A stretch of DNA of 32,565 nucleotides from Parasitella parasitica. Taxonomy: Eukaryota > Mucoromycota > Mucoromycetes > Mucorales > Mucoraceae. Positions 1 to 11,110 of this stretch are shown here, in pieces (position 1 is the stretch's first letter; every line of letters begins with the position of its first letter). The position numbers and the translations under genes were made by a program. Under the pieces are notes generated by a model, which had not been told where the DNA came from, did not search any database, and worked only from the letters and a program-made list of their open reading frames with translations. The stretch is from NCBI GenBank assembly GCA_025201805.1, contig MU619294.1, positions 30,247 to 62,811 of the forward strand. The letters are read 5' to 3'.

Positions 1-1138
1 TTTCTTCTAAAAGTGCGACACCTTAAATTTTTTTTTTGCGACATCATTTTGGCAAAAGGTGTACCTCACGAAAATTCGCGATTATGGAATCTTATTATGA
101 TACACCTGTATTGTCACAGTAAGACTGTTAAAAGGTTCGGGTCGGAGTAGGGGGGGGGGGGAACAGGAGCAAAAGGAAATTTAAAGTCAAGTCAATATTC
201 CACTTACACCTACCTTCCAGTCTACATTAGGAAGAGTATGAGTTTGGAGAAATGAGTATATAATGGTTGATATAGTAGTTAGACTCGAAATTCTGGGTAT
301 GCCCTAAGGGGGTTTACGCTGACGGTTCTCCAGGGTGCCACACCAACCTAAAGTACGGTATATCACCAAGGCTTTTGGGGTCGACAGGGCCCATTTCCAC
401 CGCAGCACCAAAATAGGGAAGCCATAAGTTACTAGATACGCCGCGCAACAAGGTCAAGCTATAGATTTCAGGCGAGAGGGGGACAGAGTAAGGAGGAGTG
501 CGTCAAGTTTAAGGAAATATTGGGACCATTCTCTACGAGTGGCGAGATCGTATTGAAAGGTTCAAATTACCATCAAAACAACATGAGTGAGGAGAAATGG
601 ATATTCACGAAAGAGCGGTTAATAGCTGGCAACGCATATTTGAACCCGCTTTTAAGGCCTTAGGTTGGTCTGAACAGTCTTCCCATATGCCAACAAGTGG
701 AAAGACAGCTATCATCAAGATAATCGCTTCGATTTAGACTGGATCAAACTACGGTATTGATACGTATGATTTCACAAGGGTACGAACTTGGTAGCTTCGC
801 AAGTGATAACTCCGATAATTGGTATAAAAATAAAGTGTGGTGTATTATCGATAGATGCTTTGGAAATCTAAAAGGAAATGAAATTATGAGACAAACACAT
901 TTTCGTGCATTCTGATTAAATCTTTTGTATTGATTGCCAAGTGTTTTTAGAGGTGAGGGGGGCATCGGTGGCGTCTGCTGTAAGAAAAAAACGGCAAAAA
1001 AACGTTAGAAGACGTATACAGCTCAGTGTTGCGTGACAACCTCATTATGCATACATTTAGGACCTTAAGGTGTCTCATCTTTTTTTTATATCTATAACTC
1101 ACCTTACATTTTCAATATCTTTATTTGCACAATATCAT
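1..1138. other. Region without a recognisable gene
   Basis: No reading frame here resembles a protein I know. The stretch has a T run near 28-38 and a G run of about 12 near 150-161. Roughly 300-760 is visibly less AT-rich than the usual intergenic DNA of this window. It gives only short open stretches broken by stops in all frames, so it may be old transposon debris linked to the helicase fragment that follows. No tRNA or rRNA signature was found. Confidence 0.4.
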
Positions 1139-2039
1139 TTACATAACCAACAATCGGTAAGTCTGAGTATTCCTAAACTCTATATTTCTCCTATGATAAT
1201 TGAAAGAAATGCAAAGCTGTCTAGCTGCAATATCAAAGTAGATGCTTCTAATTAAGTTCAACAGCTTATCACCTAGAAGAAGCATATCTTGAGGGATTGA
1301 AATGAGGTTTTTCGATCTATTTTCAATTAGTCCAAGAGTAGGAATAGCTCCTTGGCCAACCTGAAGAAGGTATTCAGCAAACCGTTGCAATTCAGCAGCA
1401 AAGCTGTTGTCATTTGATTCAAGGGCTTGTTGCACACGCATGTTGGTGTGCAGCCTCATCAATTGGACTTGTGGCCCGAAGCTGGCTTTGTTCAGGCATT
1501 GGCTTATAACCACGGATCTGCTGGCACCGCGGATAATAGACAAGACCTGACCAAAGTTACCACCAAAGACAATGAAAACACCCGCCAAAAGGAGCAGTGT
1601 TATCCATGATATCTTGAAAGGATCGATTGGCAGTTTTTATCAAGTCTTTGCTCACCATTGAACATCCATCCCAGACAATGATCTTTGCTCTCTTGCTAAA
1701 AGAAGCGATTTCTGATTGCGGAGTCATGCCACACACCGTGCTTATTGTTACATCTAATGTTATGTTGAATGTATAATGGGCAGTGCGCCCGCCTTTTAAC
1801 AACAATGCAGCAGTACCACTGGAATCAACAGCAATGGCAATCTCACCTTCCTGCAGCTGCTTGATATGAGCTTTGTAGATGTTCTTCAAAAGTTCTAAGG
1901 AACACGAAGGATGTAGCGCCAGAGACATGTAACAACAGTAACCTCGGGGGATATTTTTCAATATCTCTCGGGGAATACGGTATACATTCTTCCAATTGTC
2001 CCGCCAAAACCTGCTCTTCTTGGAGCTCAATACCTGGGA
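1139..2039 (-). pseudogene. Helitron/PIF1-type helicase fragment, frameshifted
   Basis: Read on the minus strand from about 2039 down to 1139, two overlapping frames give a typical Helitron-encoded PIF1-like helicase. The first frame (about 2030-1557) carries AIAVDSSGTAALLLKGGRTA and then KIIVWDGCSMVSKDLI, which matches the Walker B region (normally WDEC, here the Glu is Gly). The second frame (1588-1139) carries VFGGNFGQVLSIIRGASR and RLHTNMRV. A one-base frameshift lies near 1560-1588, between GG and VFIVFGG. The Walker A loop expected before AIAV is not in frame, but an out-of-frame remnant SGATSFVF can be read near 1905-1925. No Rep/HUH domain was seen. It is a dead, partial copy. Family assignment is from remembered motif order and is fairly secure; element boundaries are not visible. 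Confidence 0.8.
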
Positions 2040-2309
2040 TATCCTTCTAGATGAAAGGTGTATTTTTTTTTTTTTTCACAAAAGTTGACGTATGGTGTTT
2101 CCTTTGCAATCTCGTCATCAGGATTATTGGTGTTATACGGTACTTGAACCATGCAGTTAAAGTGCTTTCTGACAGTGAACGTTCTACGGTAATACCTCAG
2201 CGCTAGATTCTCGGTTGTTGATTGGTTCAGAAAACTTTTTTTTTAAATCCTGGATGGGCTATCAACTTTTTTTTTTTACAGCCTCTACACTTGCATTAAT
2301 TAGACCACG

Positions 2310-3511
2310 ATGAGCAAAAATGTTATGCAAAAACTGATACGGCATATCGACAGTAACGAAAAAACCAGAGAGTTGCTAGAAAAAGATGACCATATCCGAC
2401 AGCATATTAACGACAAAGACGAGCATGGCGATACGGCGCTTCATTTTGCATCGAGAATCCACAGCATGCAAGTGATGGCAATTTTGCTGGAGTTTGGTGC
2501 TGATCCCGAGGCAGTCAACGAACATGGCCGAAGAGCCATACATGAAGCCATTGATTCTTTTGCGTGCATTGAGCTTTTGATTGTTGACTATCATGTTGAT
2601 GTCAATGCAATGAAACGAGGAGACTGGACACCTGTCATGATTGCAGGTTTGTTGTTTGGCTGGCGAAATACGTGTATGCTCACATAAGCAGTACAGCTAT
2701 GAAAGGAAATTTGGAAATCGTAAAACTGTTGACGGAATCAGGCGCATTACTGGACCGAAAAACAAAAGATGGGAGAACAGCGTTGTATCTGGCAGCGCAA
2801 GAAGGTAAGATACAGGCCGTGCAAGCAGATTGTACTCGACTAACGGTTGCTGCATATAGGTCACGTCGAGCTGTCAAAGTATTTGGCAGATCAGTACCCA
2901 GCAGCAATCACTCAAGCTACGAATTCTGGCCGGTATCCGACGCAGGCGGCAGCAATATCAGGCACCCAAGCGGCATTTGAGACTACCCGGTATCTGCTAT
3001 CACACGCCACAATAGCTTTACCCGCCATACTTGCACATCGTGATAATTCGGGCCGAAATATACTACTTGATTCCGCAGTGTCGCAGAATTTGCAACTGCT
3101 GAAATTTTTATTAGATCAAGGAGCAGAGGCGAATGATGCAGACTCGCTGGGTCGAAACATGATTCATCACGCTGCTATGATGGGCCATTTGAATGTGTTG
3201 CGCATGTTGAACACTCTGGATGGCCTTGATTGGAATGTGCAAGATACGTGGGACTTGTGGTCCCCATTGATGCATGCAGCGAGACAGGGTCATTTGGATA
3301 TTGTCAAATATTTGATCGAGACGGTCAAGGTGGATGCAAATGCACAGGATACACAAGGCAGAACAGCATACGATATAGGTGAGTTTTTTTCTTTTTCTTT
3401 TTTTCTTATTGTTCACTGGTTTATGTAATCATTCGCTGCTCAGCTTTGTTATGGCATCATGGGTCGATAACTGATTTTTTGGCTTCGTTGATGGATAAAG
3501 TTGTGGGGTAA
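2310..3511 (+). CDS. Ankyrin-repeat protein, ANKRD16-like
   Basis: Four exons: 2310-2646, 2697-2804, 2860-3378, 3444-3511, giving 343 residues. All joins keep frame, and the first join restores an ankyrin helix (VMIA|AMKGNLEIVKLL). The intron at 2805-2859 contains CTAAC. The protein is almost entirely ankyrin repeats, about eight, for example DEHGDTALHFASRI, DGRTALYLAAQEGHVELSKYL, DSLGRNMIHHAAMMGHLNVL and SPLMHAARQGHLDIVKYLIE. It ends in GRTAYDIALLWHHG. Repeat order and landmark residues (KRGDWTPVMIA, HRDNSGRN, ADSLGRN) closely resemble animal ANKRD16, which binds alanyl-tRNA synthetase and limits serine mischarging. Orthology is inferred from memory. If wrong, it remains a generic ankyrin scaffold. 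No membrane segment or catalytic domain is seen. Confidence 0.85.
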
Positions 3512-3576
3512 ACCTTATTCGCACATGTGATGTTTTTCATATGAAAACAAATTCATTTCATTGTATATAATGTAAT

Positions 3577-3652
3577 ACTAATAATAATAATAATAATAAA
3601 ACATGTTTTATGTTTGAGAGCATCGTTTGCTGTTTCTCTCTCTCTCTCTCTC
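3577..3652. repeat. (TAA)n and (TC)n microsatellites
   Basis: A run of about seven TAA/ATA units at 3577-3598 and a TC run of about 18 nt at 3635-3652 lie between the ankyrin gene and the hydrolase. The TC run is pyrimidine-rich and sits just upstream of the hydrolase start region, so it may belong to its promoter or 5' UTR. Confidence 0.8.
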
Positions 3653-3815
3653 AGTCTCACTTTTCAAAAAATACAAATCAAAAAGAGACATGCCTGCTCT
3701 TAGAAACGAATTGATCCAGCCCTGTTCAAGCCAAGATTGCTGCCTTGTGCTTGACAAAAGCCATAGCATATCGGATGTTGCATCTCTGGTGTCTTTTACC
3801 CATTCCCAAATCATC

Positions 3816-5229
3816 ATGTCAAACCAAACTACTAATACAAGCCTGATTTCGACAGTAACAGCAACTGTGGTTCAGGAACTGTACAGCACGCTATACCAGA
3901 TGCCCACCAGTCTGCTCAGACTTGCAACTGATATTTGGTCACATGTAAAAAAGGAACCAAAGAAACCTACCTGGAATATCCAGACTACTATAGTGATGGG
4001 GTTCTTGCAAGCATTCAGAGACCAGTCGCTGAGCAATAGCTTGGAATTCTGGAGACTTATGCTGATTGCACCTACTCTCATCAAGCCGCTCACATCTCAA
4101 ATTGAACCTGAATACATTATCGTCAAACGGAGAAATCTGTGTGGCATTTTAAAGCAATTGGACTCTCAAGAAAAGGGAAGCAGGTTAGAAGCAGAGTGGA
4201 TGTCTGCTGTTTCTACGTGGGAGAAGATCTACGGGGGACCTACCACCACCACCACCACCACCACCACCAAGACAAATGGCGCTACCCCACTACTACTGTT
4301 GGAAGCACCACCTTGTTGCGAAAAGGTTGTGTTTTATTTGCACGGTGGGGCGTATTGTGCTATGAGCGCACAAACACATCGAACGCTCACTCATAAAATC
4401 AGTAAATCAACAAAGAGAAGAGTGCTAGGTAACGTTTGTTTGTGTCATCTCTTGCCAATCCCAGCTAACGTATTATGGATATATTATGCTCATCCTCATC
4501 AGCTGTCAATTACCGATTAGCACCAGAAACCAAATTTCCTGGCGCCTTGTATGATGTCGTGCAGTCGTTTTTCTATTTGATCGACCCTAAGGAGAAGCAC
4601 CGTTTGGATCCCAAGAATGTCATTGTCATGGGCGATAGTGCTGGTGGTGGCCTGTGTTTAGCAATGATGCTCTATCTACGAGATCATGGGCTGCCACAAC
4701 CAGAGGGAGCTGTCCTGATATCTGTAAGTGCCATTTGTACGTGGGGGAGGGGGGTTTTTTTTTTGGAATGCTACTCACTATGCATTGTCAGCCATGGGTT
4801 GATTTAACCTTTTCTTATCCATCGTGGAAAGATGCTTCTCTTTATGACTACTTGCCTTCCAACCCAGCAGAGCTTACAGCCATGAATCCTGCTCATCTGT
4901 ATTTGGACGACCCAAATTTGGTTCGAAACCCATACGTATCTCCTATTTTTGCAGACAATTTTAGAAACATGCCGCCTATGCTGATCCAGTCTGGTGGTTG
5001 CGAATCGCTAAGAGACGAGATTAGTGATTTAACCACAAAAATTAAAAATTCAAAATCTACCATGGTATACCATGAAATATATGAGGACATGGTGCACGTA
5101 TTCCAGGCCTTTCCTTTTGCCAGATCAGCAGAAGCGGTCGAAAGTATAGGCTGGTGGGCTAAACATGGCATCCCTTTGATCACACAATTCAAAGCAAGTC
5201 TCGATAGTACCTCCGAAGCGACCACTTGA
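3816..5229 (+). CDS. Alpha/beta hydrolase fold-3 (HSL-type) esterase/lipase
   Basis: Exons 3816-4428, 4503-4723 and 4792-5229 give 423 residues. Joins are supported by frame and by the restored motif AVNYRLAPETKFPGALYDV. The family hydrolyses carboxylic esters. The oxyanion-hole motif HGGAY, the nucleophile elbow GDSAGG, the acid region (LIQSGGCESLRDEI) and the catalytic His in DMVHVFQ are all present in order. This is the hormone-sensitive-lipase branch, and a role in steryl or acyl ester hydrolysis is only a guess. The start at 3816 (context ATCATGTC) was preferred; an in-frame ATG at 3690 would add 42 residues. A (ACC)n run at 4242-4269 encodes a poly-Thr stretch before the catalytic core. 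AATAAA sites follow the stop near 5278. The first intron has a CTAAC branch site. Confidence 0.9.
4242..4269 (+). repeat. (ACC)n microsatellite encoding poly-Thr
   Basis: About nine ACC units lie in frame inside the hydrolase, in the linker between the N-terminal region and the HGGAY core. A change by whole units would alter the linker length without breaking the frame. Confidence 0.9.
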
Positions 5230-5791
5230 TTTTTCGTGGCAGTATAGAATTTTGTGATCCAGGAACGGTTTTTTCTAATAAATAAAAAAATAAAAAAAAT
5301 TAAACTTGTGTTCTAGCAGCTGCTCCCATTGATTATCGCAGTGCATGTGCGTGTAGTATATTCTGACAATGGCGCATGGCATTGTTGCTCAGGGTTCCAG
5401 ACTCGATTCGCTCAACGTACACATTGCATTGTCAAGTTAAATTGTTGCATCGTAATGCAAATATGCCAGAAAAGGAAGGCAGTCATCCCAACTCATCAGT
5501 AGGTAGTACGGTACATGGGAGCGAAATTGCATTCACACATTTTAGTCAAAGGTGGCCAAGTATTCATAGACTTGGTGAGCTTGACAAGTGTATAGATTGT
5601 TTGCATACAAGCAAGTCTGCATTCAGGCAATACCAAACGGCTCTGCTTGCGTCTGAATGAGAGTAGCTTGGCTTCGACACATTTCAGTGCCCCAGTTCAA
5701 AGCAGTCTTTTTTTTGTTTTTGTTTTTTCTCATTTTTAAAATTTTCAGCACAAAGAGTGTTTTTTTTTTTTCCTCTCTTCCCAATACTTTG
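5230..5791. other. Intergenic: hydrolase 3' end and DBF4 promoter
   Basis: AATAAA-rich sequence follows the hydrolase stop (5278-5300). An open frame of 94 codons at 5376-5660 shows no recognisable domain and is probably chance. T-rich runs (5708-5771) lie directly upstream of the DBF4 start, as at several other genes in the window. Confidence 0.5.
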
Positions 5792-6960
5792 ATGTCTTTT
5801 CCGCTGAATAACAATACTAATACTGCCAGACAGCCACAGCATGTGTGGGTAAAGCCTGACGCACATCTGAATCGCCCGTCCCATAATTCACGCGAGCAGG
5901 AACTCCAGCAGAAACTAAAGCAATCCACACTCGCTCCTGGCGCAAGGAATGCGCATCACGACGAATTCCCAAAACTCCCAGCAGCCGAAATAGCAGCCAG
6001 AAAGAAGAAGTTTGCATCGTTCAAGTTCTTCCTAGACAACCTGGATCCTCTTGTGTCAAAGCGAATTGAAAGAGGTATCAAGCTGATGGGCGCTGTAAGT
6101 ATACCTGTTAGACAATAACGCCTCCCACTAAACTCCTTTGCATGGCAGACACACGAGGCATTCTTCTCAAAGGACTGCACCCATCTTATCACGACAAAAC
6201 CCATTCCACATCACGAAAACTTACTCGCACCTACCATAAAGTAAGGCGCCTCTATTGTCATTTTTTTTTTTTTTTTTAACTTTGTTTTCTTCCCTTTTCT
6301 TATACTCCTTAAAATATACTAAATTGCTGCTTCTAGTTCTACAGCGCCTCCACCCGCTACTAAACCAACAAACAGCACAAAAAAGTATGACGCTATCATA
6401 GAAAGTGCCATCCAATTCAATACGGTGCTGTGGAGTGCTGATGGTGAGTCCTCTTTGTGTCTTGAAAGGCAGAGTACGGCACTCATCTTGTCATTATAGT
6501 TATGCGAAAAACAGTGGAATTCCTGATGAACGTCTCCAGTAGAAAAGAGGTCCAAGAGAAGAGAGCATTAGGCAAGGTATTACAGGAGGAAAAGTTGTTT
6601 GGCCCTTCTACTGGCACAAACAGTGAAGCACAATCCAAACGACCGCATTTCGTGCCTTTTACTGGTCACTTTCTCATTGTTGAAGATGCGACTCAAGCCC
6701 ACCGTCCTCCCATATGCAAACAGTGGACCAAAGAGGTTTTCACCAAAAAACCCGCTGAATACCCTTGGCCCTACTTTAAGCAGACCCCCAAGCTTAGATC
6801 ACCGTTTGGCAAAAGAGCGCCTCCGCCTCCGCCTCCTCCTAAACAACCCACTGCTGATGGTTGTGCTACCAATCTCACTCCTGCTGGTGGTAATACCAAA
6901 AAGATGGATCCTGTTGAAAACAACTTGCAAGAAGATAAAGAAAACATCCCAGTACAGAAA

Positions 6961-6995
<35 letters not shown>

Positions 6996-7824
6996 CCAGG
7001 CTGCGTCTGGCATAGCGACAGCCAAGCCTTTAACAACACCATCTCCCTTATCGTCACAAAAATCCCAACAACAAACAGCAACACAAAAGCAGCCGGATTC
7101 GCAAAATTTCAGTCTACGTGCTTCTGGATTTCAACCCTCATGTACCAACAACATACAGTCTGCATCGACCCGATCTGTGTCAACCTTGCAAGGCGGAAAC
7201 CGACGACTGCCTCCAGGCGACAGTGTCAATCGTTTGGATAAGCGCATGGTAGAAAATGTAAACGCTTTGAACGAGCAAGAGAAGCTTGGTAAGCAAAAGG
7301 CTCAGCAGGAACATCAGGCTCGCCAGGAGCGAGAATTGAAAAGGAAGAGGGACTCTCGATTTTGTGAGAATTGTAACACTGTGTTTGAGAATTTAGACGA
7401 GGTAAGTCGCGAACATTGTATTTTACCTGTCTTGGTGCCTGGCTAACCGCTGTCAAATTAACAGCACTCCAAGCAACAAACCCACCAAACCTTCATCCGT
7501 GATCAAAACAACTTTAAAGAACTCGACGCATTGTTGGCAAAGATACACCGACGTTATAAGCAGCCCTTACCAGACCATATGAAGGGGCTGATCGACACCA
7601 GCATCGATGGAAAAAACGTTGCATTTGTATCTGAACTCAAGCAAACTCGTCCCGCAACACCGTCTTCTCTTGTTGATGCTTCGTCGCCGTCTCCACGAAA
7701 ACTATCCACTGCCGACATGATCAAGAGAAAGTCTATCCCAGCCAGCCAACCTCGCATTGCTACTAATGCATCCAGCGTCAATGAAAGTGAAGGCTGGGGT
7801 AAATATGGAGATGTGTTTCTTTAA
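5792..7824 (+). CDS. DBF4: Cdc7 kinase regulatory subunit Dbf4/Dfp1/Him1
   Basis: Exons 5792-6094, 6149-6240, 6337-6443, 6500-7401 and 7465-7824 give 587 residues with all frames closing. Dbf4 activates Cdc7 kinase (DDK), which phosphorylates MCM to fire replication origins in the nucleus. The three classical blocks are in order. First is a BRCT-like motif N region (KKFASFKFFLDNLDP through EAFFSKDCTHLITT). Second is motif M in RPHFVPFTGHFLIVED with a following PxC (RPPICKQW). Last is the C-terminal DBF4 zinc finger, CENCNTVFENLDEHSKQQTH, created across the last splice junction at 7402-7464. Between M and the finger is a low-complexity linker with polyproline and a (QA)n stretch. The motif set makes the assignment firm; the linker sequence is poorly conserved as expected. 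Confidence 0.93.
6961..7002 (+). repeat. (CAGGCT)n hexanucleotide repeat encoding Gln-Ala
   Basis: About seven CAGGCT/CAGGCC units lie in frame in the disordered linker of the Dbf4 homolog, giving alternating Gln and Ala. Expansion or contraction would keep frame, so it is likely length-variable between strains. Confidence 0.9.
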
Positions 7825-8548
7825 TGTAATAATCGCAGCAACTTGTTGATCATGTAAATACGGCATTTTTAAAAACCACCATAGATGATATTTAAATATA
7901 TCTAGAAACAAGATATCATACAATCCAATATTCCCCCATAATGCCAGATAACTAATAAACTTTATGTTTTTAAAATCCAAGTGAAAGAGTGCCTCTAATT
8001 GCCGTGAGACTTTAAACATTGAGTGGAAAACATACAAATCATTGATACAATGATCTGCATATATTCGACACCCTCGCAGTCCGAAAATCGAATAAACTAA
8101 TTGTTTTTACAACCCTCCGCACCATTTGCTACGCGTTTTTACGTGTGCCGTTCCTACAAAAAGCCAGTTTGTGCGAAATCACAAGACGGGAGTACCATGA
8201 TTCAGTAAATTCGAGTCCAAAATGCACCGTCAAGTTTCAAGTAGGTGTGTCATGAATACTATTGTAGTACTATGTAAATTATGTCAGCTGCATTAAATAA
8301 TCATTCATCAGCCAAAACACTCGACAACATGCCACTATGGATACTTTTAAAACGGCATGGTTGTTTTAAAAAAAAAAGGCACACCTTTAAATTTTTCGAG
8401 TCGCATATGATTGCCTTTTTTTTTTTTTTCCATTTGGTCCCCTTTATCCCCTCCTCCTATCCCTCCCTATATTTCTATATTTCACTCATATTTAATCCTT
8501 GAAAGAATTGATGTTTGCTCAAGCCCTCTTTTCTCTTTCAATCTAAAT
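7825..8548. other. Intergenic: DBF4 3' end and FCP1-like promoter
   Basis: No coding sequence recognised. There is an A run near 8368-8378 and a T run near 8418-8430, then a pyrimidine-rich tract (8435-8530) just before the next gene, which fits a fungal core promoter or 5' UTR. Confidence 0.5.
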
Positions 8549-9912
8549 ATGCAGAAAAATTTGGCTTGCACTCATAAATTCATAGAGCACGGTCGATGTT
8601 GGAGCGATGGCTGCCCTTATTGCATCCATGAAACCAAGTTCAACGGTATCTGCGTAGCATGCAGTCATGTAGACGAAAACGAGTAATTTGATTGTGCGTT
8701 GATAGAAGCAGGATCGTTAGTAACCAACCACACACTAGATTTGCACAAGCCAAACAGATGGAAAAGGTTGAACTAAAACGCTTACAAACCGAGAAGAAAC
8801 TGGTATTGGTCATTGACCTCGACCATACGCTTATCCACGCCACATCTGTATACGACGTCGCCGAGTGGATCAACAAACAGAAGCGCAGTGCTACTCATAG
8901 ATCCCGGGTCAAAGAGCTCTTTACAGTCTGCGGCAACAAATTCTCGTTTAAACTACGGTAACTACCATGCTAATTCAGTTTTACTGCGAAAACAATACAT
9001 AATAACAAAAAAAAAAAAAAAAAATCCGCACATTGTGTAGACCGGGATTGCACAGATTCTTGACACAGCTTTCTTCCATGTACGAGTTCCATGTGTACAC
9101 AATGGGAAATAAAGCATACGCAGAGGCTTTCCTCGACAGGATTGACCCGCATCGCACTCTGTTCAAAGGAAGGGTCTTGACAAGAGACGGAAACGGCTGC
9201 ATTTTAAAGAAGAAATTGAGTCGGTTATACCCCACAAATCAGACACAAGTCCTTGTCCTCGATGACTGTGCCAATGTGTGGGACAACAGCCCTAACCTAA
9301 TCCAGATCAAGCCGTATGTCTTTTTCAAGAATGTAAAGCAGGTCAATCCCTTGACGCATGCAAAACCCATCAAAAATCGGCTCTTCTCGTTTGTAAATAA
9401 CTATTCCACGTCGCTCAATATAAAGAATAACTACCATGACGACCACCAGCAGAGCGATTTCAAACTGGATGACTCTGACTTTCTAATGCCCCCACCACCC
9501 TTTGATGACGACCACAATTTCTCCATCTCATCTACTTGTACAAATCAAACAGATACGTTTCTTGACGAGAGTATCGCAGACATTATACCCGAAACGCTCG
9601 AAAATGACAGGGCTTTAGAAAACGTAGGAAAGGTAATGTTATATCTGATCAGATCCTCTCAATAGGAGTATAAGCATCTGATAAAGTCTCTGCCAGCTTT
9701 TAAAGGACATCCATAGCATTTATTTCAAAAACCTCAGTTGTAATATCGAGCCTGACGTCGTTAGCATATTACAATCTCTATGCACAGAAACAAGGACACC
9801 AATGCTAAGACGAAAGAGGAGCAGTAGCAGTTCCGAACCTGACTATGTCCCGAACAAAAAATGCAACAATATTTGTCGATCCACTTCTTCAACAACATTG
9901 ACCATACCGTGA
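8549..9912 (+). CDS. FCP1-like CTD phosphatase without BRCT domain
   Basis: Likely exons are 8549-8682, about 8706-8957, 9041-9632 and 9697-9912, about 397 residues. FCP1 dephosphorylates the RNA polymerase II C-terminal domain in the nucleus. Visible features are an N-terminal Cys/His region ending NGICVACSH (FCP1 has GLCAxCG here), the DxDxT catalytic loop VIDLDHTLIHAT, then RPGLHRFLTQLSSMYEFHVY, IDPHRTLFKGRVLTRDG and the second acidic motif VLVLDDCANVWDNSPNLIQI. It ends with LLKDIHSIYF, which in FCP1 precedes the linker and BRCT. No BRCT follows; the tail has an RRKR cluster and a Ser run. The first junction is uncertain: the donor at 8683 fits frame only with an intron of 23-38 nt, unusually short. 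It may be an FCP1 paralog rather than the main FCP1. Confidence 0.85.
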
Positions 9913-10194
9913 GGACCATTCATATATCTGTATTGCACATTCAATAAATTACTATTGGTTATTTTACCCCTTTTAGTATTCAAAATGGCCTCTCTTCTTT
10001 TTTTCTCAAAAAAAAAAAAAGTGTTTATTAATTGAGCTGCTTATATTAAGAGTACAAGGCCATACCGAAGAAGCAGGTGCAATTGAGGTGTGAAATAAAG
10101 ACAAATACAAGTTGTGATAAAAACAAGCTAATGAATACTAAAAATAAAAATTATACGAGTTGAAAGAAAAACAATTTCAGTTAGTACTCAGGCA
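9913..10194. other. Intergenic: AT-rich 3' flank
   Basis: AATAAA near 9942 may serve the FCP1-like gene. An A run lies at about 10007-10020. Nothing else is recognised before the LINE remnant begins. Confidence 0.5.
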
Positions 10195-11110
10195 CTACAG
10201 GAGGGAATGCCACCGATCTTCCTCCAGTAGTTTGATGAATATTGGATCATATGGACAAGCTATATTTGAGAAGGCGCGATAAGGCAATTTCGGTATGGTG
10301 TGATTCCTTTGCATTGGCAGTGCCAGATGCTGAAAAAATCCAGGAACAGAAGGGCCTCTTTGATATCGTCTATATAATGAGGGCAATCAGATCGGCAGTG
10401 GTCAGTACTTTGACAATGACGACAAAAAGTCGGGCACCTTGTCCCATTACAGAAACACTTTTCTTTGTTCCTCATCTCTAGGATCCCAAATTAATGACTC
10501 TAACAAAGAGATTCCATATGTTTGTGACCAGGGCAGATGGAGCCATCAGCATTCAGTATTTGAAGAATTCGTAATGGTGGAATTGAGAGAGGCATACCCT
10601 TCGTCCCTGAAAGATAAGACCAGTTTTGGACATATCCATGGTCCAAAACATCGCCGAAGCATGGCAAGCGCTTGGCCATTTTTGGTTTCAGCTCCATAGC
10701 AGGAAGAAATGGTAAGTTTTCCGCCTCTAATAAGCGGACAATTGTGGCATCCGCAGGATATGAGGGGAGGCCCTTAACAAAAGTAACCATCTTTGAGTGC
10801 AATTCCTTCATCAATCACAGTCTGACGACCTGGACTGTTCAATAGCCAAGAAAATCTTCATGGTGTGCTGTAGCCTCTGCTTTTCGTTGAATTGGAGCAA
10901 GGCTTTGTTGAGCAATGTGCGATCCTTGACATGAGCCAGATCAATGAGAGCTGAGTCATGTTCCATTTCTTTAACAAAAGAACGAATAGCTGCAACGGGG
11001 GCTGGACGATCAGTGCTGTTGATTGCATTTTGCAAAGACTTTTCCTCAGTATAATAGGTCGAGTAACAAGAGTGGGATTCAAGGAAAGAATCAATTGCTC
11101 TTTTTTTTTT
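10195..11110 (-). pseudogene. LINE ORF1 (gag-like) remnant with CCHC zinc knuckle
   Basis: Read on the minus strand, three frames in succession give pieces of one protein. About 11080-10811 has AINSTDRPAPVAAIRSFVKE and LINKALLQF-like text. About 10814-10500 has FVKGLPSYPADATIVRL, NLPFLPAMELKPKMA and FGDVLDHGYVQNW, resembling the RNA-binding region of fungal LINE ORF1. About 10475-10260 has a retroviral-type knuckle, CRHCQSTDHCRSDC (CX2CX4HX4C). Frame changes and stops between the pieces mark it as dead. It lies on the same strand as the LINE ORF2 at 28-31 kb but 17 kb away, so it is a separate insertion. Whether both come from one LINE family cannot be told from the sequence. Confidence 0.65.

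Noticed and set aside
540-560. GGTTCAAAT resembling a tRNA B box
   Set aside because: No matching A box upstream and no cloverleaf arms could be formed.
4139-4396. Open frame with poly-His over the (ACC)n tract
   Set aside because: It is the shifted frame of the poly-Thr region in the hydrolase; the hydrolase motifs are in the other frame.
5376-5660. 94-codon open frame between the hydrolase and DBF4
   Set aside because: No domain, no homology I recognise, poor start context, and it lies where a promoter and 3' UTR are expected.
6599-7084. Leu-Arg and Pro-Glu repeat open frames over the DBF4 linker
   Set aside because: They are other frames of the (CAGGCT)n repeat; DBF4 motifs fix the true frame.
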